Shown: in pieces, positions 6,870-9,317 of the stretch | How positions within the stretch are numbered: the stretch's first letter is position 1 | Layout: every line of letters begins with the position of its first letter | Assembly (NCBI GenBank): GCA_021736545.1 | Contig: JAIPFS010000042.1 | Span: forward strand, 1 to 9,317 | Length of the DNA stretch: 9,317 nt | Reading direction: 5' to 3' | Source of the DNA: Spirochaetia bacterium | Lineage (GTDB): Bacteria; Spirochaetota; Spirochaetia; PWKH01 | The notes under the pieces: generated by a model | What the model was told of the DNA's origin: nothing | Seen by the model: only the letters and a program-made list of their open reading frames with translations | The model's database searches: none | Made by a program: the position numbers and the translations under genes

Positions 6870-6922
6870 CCTGAACTTTCTTGATGAACTTTCCAGATAA
6901 TCTTTTTTAATGATCTTTCAGG
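6870..6922. repeat. Four-unit 13-nt direct repeat in the phoU leader
   Basis: On the plus strand, TGAACTTTC occurs at 6872 and 6885, a related TAATCTTTT at 6898 and TGATCTTTC at 6911. The four units are exactly 13 nt apart (GAAAGTTCA in the phoU sense). Units 1 and 2 are identical over 9 bases; unit 4 has one mismatch and unit 3 has three against unit 1. The block is bounded by a 6-bp inverted repeat, CCTGAA at 6870-6875 and TTCAGG at 6917-6922. It lies 38-90 bp upstream of the phoU start. The 13-nt spacing differs from the 11-nt spacing of the E. coli-type PhoB box, so it is not simply a pho box. It could be a regulator array or a decaying tandem duplication. Confidence 0.5.
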
Positions 6923-6990
6923 CTATACCATATATACTCTGAAAAAATGAATTTTTTGTTAAATACCTGTTAGATATGTGTAAGTAACGT

Positions 6991-7034
6991 AAAAAAGGAG
7001 TCGTCCGAAACTCAACATGCTTCGAACTAACTCC
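6991..7034 (-). terminator. Intrinsic terminator of the sugar ABC transporter operon
   Basis: Read on the minus strand, the arm GGAGTTAGTTCGAA (7034-7021) pairs with TTCGGACGACTCC (7009-6997), with one bulge and one or two G-U pairs. The second arm is followed at once by six T (6996-6991). The loop is about 11 nt. This is a classic rho-independent terminator, 78 bp beyond the stop of the second permease gene. It separates the transporter operon from phoU. Confidence 0.8.
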
Positions 7035-7111
7035 CTCTTTCCATTTTTCTCATGCAGATATCTGGAACTTGAATTCCATATCTCTTATATGTTATTTGCA
7101 GAAACAGCTTA

Positions 7112-7948
7112 TCAGCCTTTAACTGCCCCGGCAGTAAGTCCCATAATAAGGCTCTTAGCCGCGGTAAAAGTAAAAATAAAGGCTGGAATTGCAATAATTG
7201 TAGCCACAGCGGTTATCTTCCCCCATTCCGTTCCTGTATCAGTCAGGAAAAGAGAAACCGCTACCGGCAGGGTCCGGGTGTTCCTGTTTGTCAGCACCAG
7301 GGAGAGAATAAATTCATTCCATGATATGCGGAAAGTGAAAATACTAGCCACAGCTATACCTGGAGCGATCAGAGGCAATACAATTTTTCGAAACGTCATA
7401 AAATCCGAACACCCGTCGATTACCGCAGACTCTTCCAGCTCATGAGGAATTTCCATGACAAAAGTCCTCAGAACCCAGATATTGAAGGGCAGATTCAGCG
7501 CTATATAGACTAATATCAGCCCTATGCGCCCATTTGTAAGCCCTAAATTATTGTAAAGAAGGAAAACCGGTACTACTAGAATAACCGGAGGGATCATTCT
7601 CATGATCAGGGTCAGCACAACAATTGACTTTTTCCCATAGAACTTGAACCGAGCCAGAGAGTAGGCAGCCAAAGTCCCCGCCGCTACACTGAAAATCGTA
7701 GCCGTAAACGCTACAATAATACTGTTCATGAAGTACTTCATGAAGTTATTGGTAACAAGAACCTCTTTATAATTATCCAGGGTCGGTTTAAATACCCACT
7801 TAGGGGGGATACTGAAGGCATCAACAGGATACTTCAGTGAAGTTGAGACCATCTCGTATATGGGAAACAGGGATATAATGACAAATATGATGATGACTAC
7901 GTAGCGGAATGTCAGTGACAGCTGTCTTCTTGTTTTAAGTGATGCCAT
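7112..7948 (-). CDS. Sugar ABC transporter permease, MalG/UgpE-like
   Basis: This is an inner-membrane subunit of a CUT1-type carbohydrate importer, 278 residues, the usual length for the MalG side. Six hydrophobic segments are visible at about 14-33, 75-97, 106-131, 134-153, 193-215 and 247-264. Before the fifth lies the cytoplasmic EAA loop (LEESAVIDGCSDFMTFRKIV, about 171-190), with the invariant Gly at 179, which docks the ATPase. The N-terminal part (SLFPIYEMVSTSLK, then PTLDNYKEVL) and the end (AAKSLIMGLTAGAVKG) are typical of MalG-like proteins. The ATG at 7948 lies 3 bp after the stop of the partner permease. Its Shine-Dalgarno AAGGAGG sits inside the last codons of that gene, so translation of the two is probably coupled. 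The substrate cannot be told from the permease. No ATPase gene accompanies it; such systems often share one MsmK/UgpC-type ATPase encoded elsewhere. Confidence 0.93.
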   Translation of the reverse strand: MASLKTRRQLSLTFRYVVIIIFVIISLFPIYEMVSTSLKYPVDAFSIPPKWVFKPTLDNYKEVLVTNNFMKYFMNSIIVAFTATIFSVAAGTLAAYSLARFKFYGKKSIVVLTLIMRMIPPVILVVPVFLLYNNLGLTNGRIGLILVYIALNLPFNIWVLRTFVMEIPHELEESAVIDGCSDFMTFRKIVLPLIAPGIAVASIFTFRISWNEFILSLVLTNRNTRTLPVAVSLFLTDTGTEWGKITAVATIIAIPAFIFTFTAAKSLIMGLTAGAVKG

Positions 7949-7951
7949 GGT

Positions 7952-8836
7952 TTATCTCCCCTCCTTTTTCAAGCTGTTGATAATAAGAAAGATCGATAAG
8001 CCGATGATCAGCATGAGAAGAATAACGGCTACGGCAGAAGCCAGTCCCAGGCGCTGTCCAGTAAAAGCGACCTTGTACAGGTGCAGTGAAAGGACTTCTG
8101 TCGACACCCCCGGACCGCCGTTAGTCATATTGAAAATGACAACAAGACTCCTGAAAGCGTCTATGAGTCGTAATACCGCGGTGACACCAATGATTGAAGC
8201 AATATAGGGCAATTTCACCTTGAAAAGCATCTGCAGATAGTTTGCTCCATCCACGGTAGCAGCTTCAGAAAGATCCTTCGGTACACTCTGCAGTCCCGCC
8301 AGACAAAGAAGAAAAACAAAGGGAGTCCACTGCCAGACATCAGCAATGATGACCGAAATTAAGGCAATATCAGGATTTGAAAGCCACCCGACGGATTCAA
8401 AGCCGAGCACATTCAGGAAATAGTTGAATTTTCCATAAGACTGGTTGTACATGAATCGCCACATAACACCGACAACAACAGGCGCAACCATGATCGGCAG
8501 AATAAAAAGTGTCCTGAAGAGCCTGATGCCCTTCACGCCCTCTTCAAGCAGAAGAGCCAGAATGAGACCGGCTATAATCTCCAGAATTACTACACTTGCC
8601 GTGAATGTAATGGTAACTCTGACACTTGTCCAAAAATATTCATTGGCAAATAGCTCTAAATAATTCCGCAGACCGACAAAGGTCGGGCCCTTAGCAATAT
8701 CCCGCATCTGCCATTGGAAAAAACTCAGCCGCAAGCCCGAAAGGATCGGAACCAGCAGGATGACAGCCATGATCAGGATGGCCGGAAACAGGAATAAGTA
8801 CGGACTTTTTTTACTTCGTAAGGTATTTGTACTCAC
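7952..8836 (-). CDS. Sugar ABC transporter permease, MalF/UgpA-like
   Basis: This is the partner inner-membrane permease of the carbohydrate importer, 294 residues, the short MalF type without the large periplasmic insertion. Hydrophobic segments lie at about 12-38, 70-95, 107-130, 158-181, 211-235 and 263-288. The EAA loop is clear (EAATVDGANYLQMLFKVKLP, 191-210). The family hallmark NGGPGVSTEVLSLHLYKVAF follows at about 239-258, and YLFLFPAILIMAVILLVPI opens the first helix. The start is GTG at 8836, supported by AGGAGA 6 nt upstream; an ATG is not available near it. It precedes the MalG-like gene by 3 bp. It follows the solute-binding protein gene by 296 bp, an unusually long gap for such an operon, which contains a hairpin and a promoter candidate. 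The substrate is probably a mono- or oligosaccharide, not further defined. Confidence 0.93.
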   Translation of the reverse strand: MSTNTLRSKKSPYLFLFPAILIMAVILLVPILSGLRLSFFQWQMRDIAKGPTFVGLRNYLELFANEYFWTSVRVTITFTASVVILEIIAGLILALLLEEGVKGIRLFRTLFILPIMVAPVVVGVMWRFMYNQSYGKFNYFLNVLGFESVGWLSNPDIALISVIIADVWQWTPFVFLLCLAGLQSVPKDLSEAATVDGANYLQMLFKVKLPYIASIIGVTAVLRLIDAFRSLVVIFNMTNGGPGVSTEVLSLHLYKVAFTGQRLGLASAVAVILLMLIIGLSIFLIINSLKKEGR

Positions 8837-8905
8837 CGGATTCTCCTCATATAAAGGTATGAAGGGTACATGTAAAATTCACATGCTCTTGCACTGATTG
8901 GATCA

Positions 8906-8934
8906 ATTATTCTGTAAGATAAGCTGGATGTAAA
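8906..8934 (-). promoter_or_regulatory. Promoter candidate for the two permease genes
   Basis: Read on the minus strand, TTTACA (8934-8929, 5/6 to TTGACA) is followed after exactly 17 bp by AATAAT (8911-8906, 5/6 to TATAAT). Transcription would start near 8899, giving a leader of about 60 nt before the GTG at 8836. That leader contains a short dyad, CATGT-N7-ACATG, at 8869-8885. This is among the best promoter matches in the window. It would let the permeases be made without the binding-protein gene upstream. Confidence 0.55.
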
Positions 8935-9027
8935 CAGTTTATGAAAAATTTTCAGCCTGTCTGGCAGGAAAAAGTCTAAGAGCTGCATGAAATATCATAA
9001 AACCAGAAGACCTCAGAAAGGGAAAGA

Positions 9028-9054
9028 GGAAGAGTCCGAAGAACGAACTCTTCC
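9028..9054 (-). terminator. Hairpin between binding-protein and permease genes (attenuator or mRNA 3' end)
   Basis: GGAAGAGT (9028-9035) and ACTCTTCC (9047-9054) form a perfect 8-bp stem. One mismatch and two more G-C pairs above it leave a 5-nt loop. The hairpin lies 78 bp after the stop of the substrate-binding-protein gene. On the minus strand it is followed by a pyrimidine-rich stretch (CTCTTTCCCTTTC) rather than a clean T-run; the five-T run is on the other side (9055-9059) and helps extend the stem. I read it as a leaky terminator or RNA-stabilising hairpin that leaves more binding-protein than permease transcript, a common arrangement in such operons. Confidence 0.6.
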
Positions 9055-9132
9055 TTTTTACTGAACTACTATTCACATTACCTTCGGACAGATTCTCTAG
9101 GAACAGGAACCCGCCGAAGCAGAATGAATTTA

Positions 9133-9317
9133 TTATTCAATATAGCCTGCTCTTTTCATGATGTTTCGAACTGGTTCCACTATATCATTCATTGCCTCTT
9201 CAGGAGTTTTTTCTCCGGTCAGAGCCTGGTTTATAGCTACACCAAGGTACGGTCCATTGATTTCACCCCATTCAGGGATAATTGGACGCCAGTCAGCATT
9301 GGCATATTTCAGCTGTT
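9133..9317 (-). CDS. Sugar ABC transporter substrate-binding protein, C-terminal end (partial)
   Basis: Only the last 60 residues lie in the window; the gene continues beyond the right edge, so its start, signal peptide and promoter are not visible. The fragment ends with tandem TAA stops (9133-9135, then 9130-9132). It shows the usual C-terminus of family 1 extracellular sugar-binding proteins: NADWRPIIPEWGEINGPYLG, then VAINQALTGEKTPEEAMNDI and a final helix ending RAGYIE. The protein would be outside the cytoplasmic membrane (periplasmic or a lipoprotein), handing sugar to the two permeases encoded downstream on the same strand. Its substrate cannot be judged from this part. Confidence 0.88.
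   Translation of the reverse strand, partial: QLKYANADWRPIIPEWGEINGPYLGVAINQALTGEKTPEEAMNDIVEPVRNIMKRAGYIE

Noticed and set aside
6833..6990. A defined -35/-10 promoter for phoU
   Set aside because: The region is AT-rich, with TATATA-like sequence around 6927-6936 on the minus strand, but no -35 box at proper spacing, so I do not place boxes although a promoter must lie nearby.
7017..7445. Plus-strand open frame beginning inside the terminator
   Set aside because: It overlaps the intrinsic terminator and the antisense of the MalG-like permease; no motif and no context.

Overview
The window reads as an ordinary chromosomal segment of a free-living bacterium. By eye the coding parts are of moderate GC (roughly the mid 40s percent), and the non-coding parts, especially bases 1-739, are clearly more AT-rich. 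The gene mix (soluble PAS/GAF hybrid kinase, NarL-type regulator, CUT1-type sugar ABC transporter, ribokinase, PhoU) and the use of TTG and GTG starts would suit a spirochaete such as the Spirochaeta group. This is only an impression, because there is no rRNA or taxonomic marker gene. No tRNA, rRNA, CRISPR array, insertion sequence or phage gene is visible.

Plus strand, 1-5042. An AT-rich region without a convincing gene (1-739) carries a good sigma70-like promoter candidate at 554-582, surrounded by three short perfect dyads. Three signalling genes follow in the same direction. The first is a 269-residue protein with an intact histidine-kinase H-box but a badly degraded ATP-binding domain (740-1549). 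The second is a NarL/LuxR-type response regulator (1613-2251). The third is an 893-residue soluble hybrid histidine kinase (2361-5042) with the order PAS - GAF - HisKA - HATPase - degenerate receiver - intact receiver and no Hpt domain. Together they have the parts of a phosphorelay: hybrid kinase H359, then its receiver D812, then H47 of the degenerate kinase acting as an Hpt in the manner of Spo0B or ChpT, then regulator D55. This wiring is an inference, and it is the most interesting idea in the window.

Minus strand, 5101-9317, read right to left. The C-terminal end of a sugar-binding lipoprotein-type ABC protein enters at the right edge (9133-9317). It is followed by two MalF/MalG-like permease genes (8836-7952 and 7948-7112), which are translationally close-packed. 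A hairpin and a strong promoter candidate lie between the binding protein and the permeases, so the permeases may be transcribed both by readthrough and separately. An intrinsic terminator (6991-7034) closes the transporter operon. No ATPase gene is present. phoU (6832-6173) follows behind its own leader, which holds an 18-bp perfect palindrome and a four-unit 13-nt direct repeat. A ribokinase (6057-5101) follows, with a 24-bp tandem duplication lying across the phoU stop codon.

The plus-strand signalling cluster and the minus-strand phoU-ribokinase unit converge at 5042/5101 with only 58 bp between them and no obvious terminator. Sugar uptake and ribokinase may be metabolically related. No pst phosphate transporter gene accompanies phoU here.
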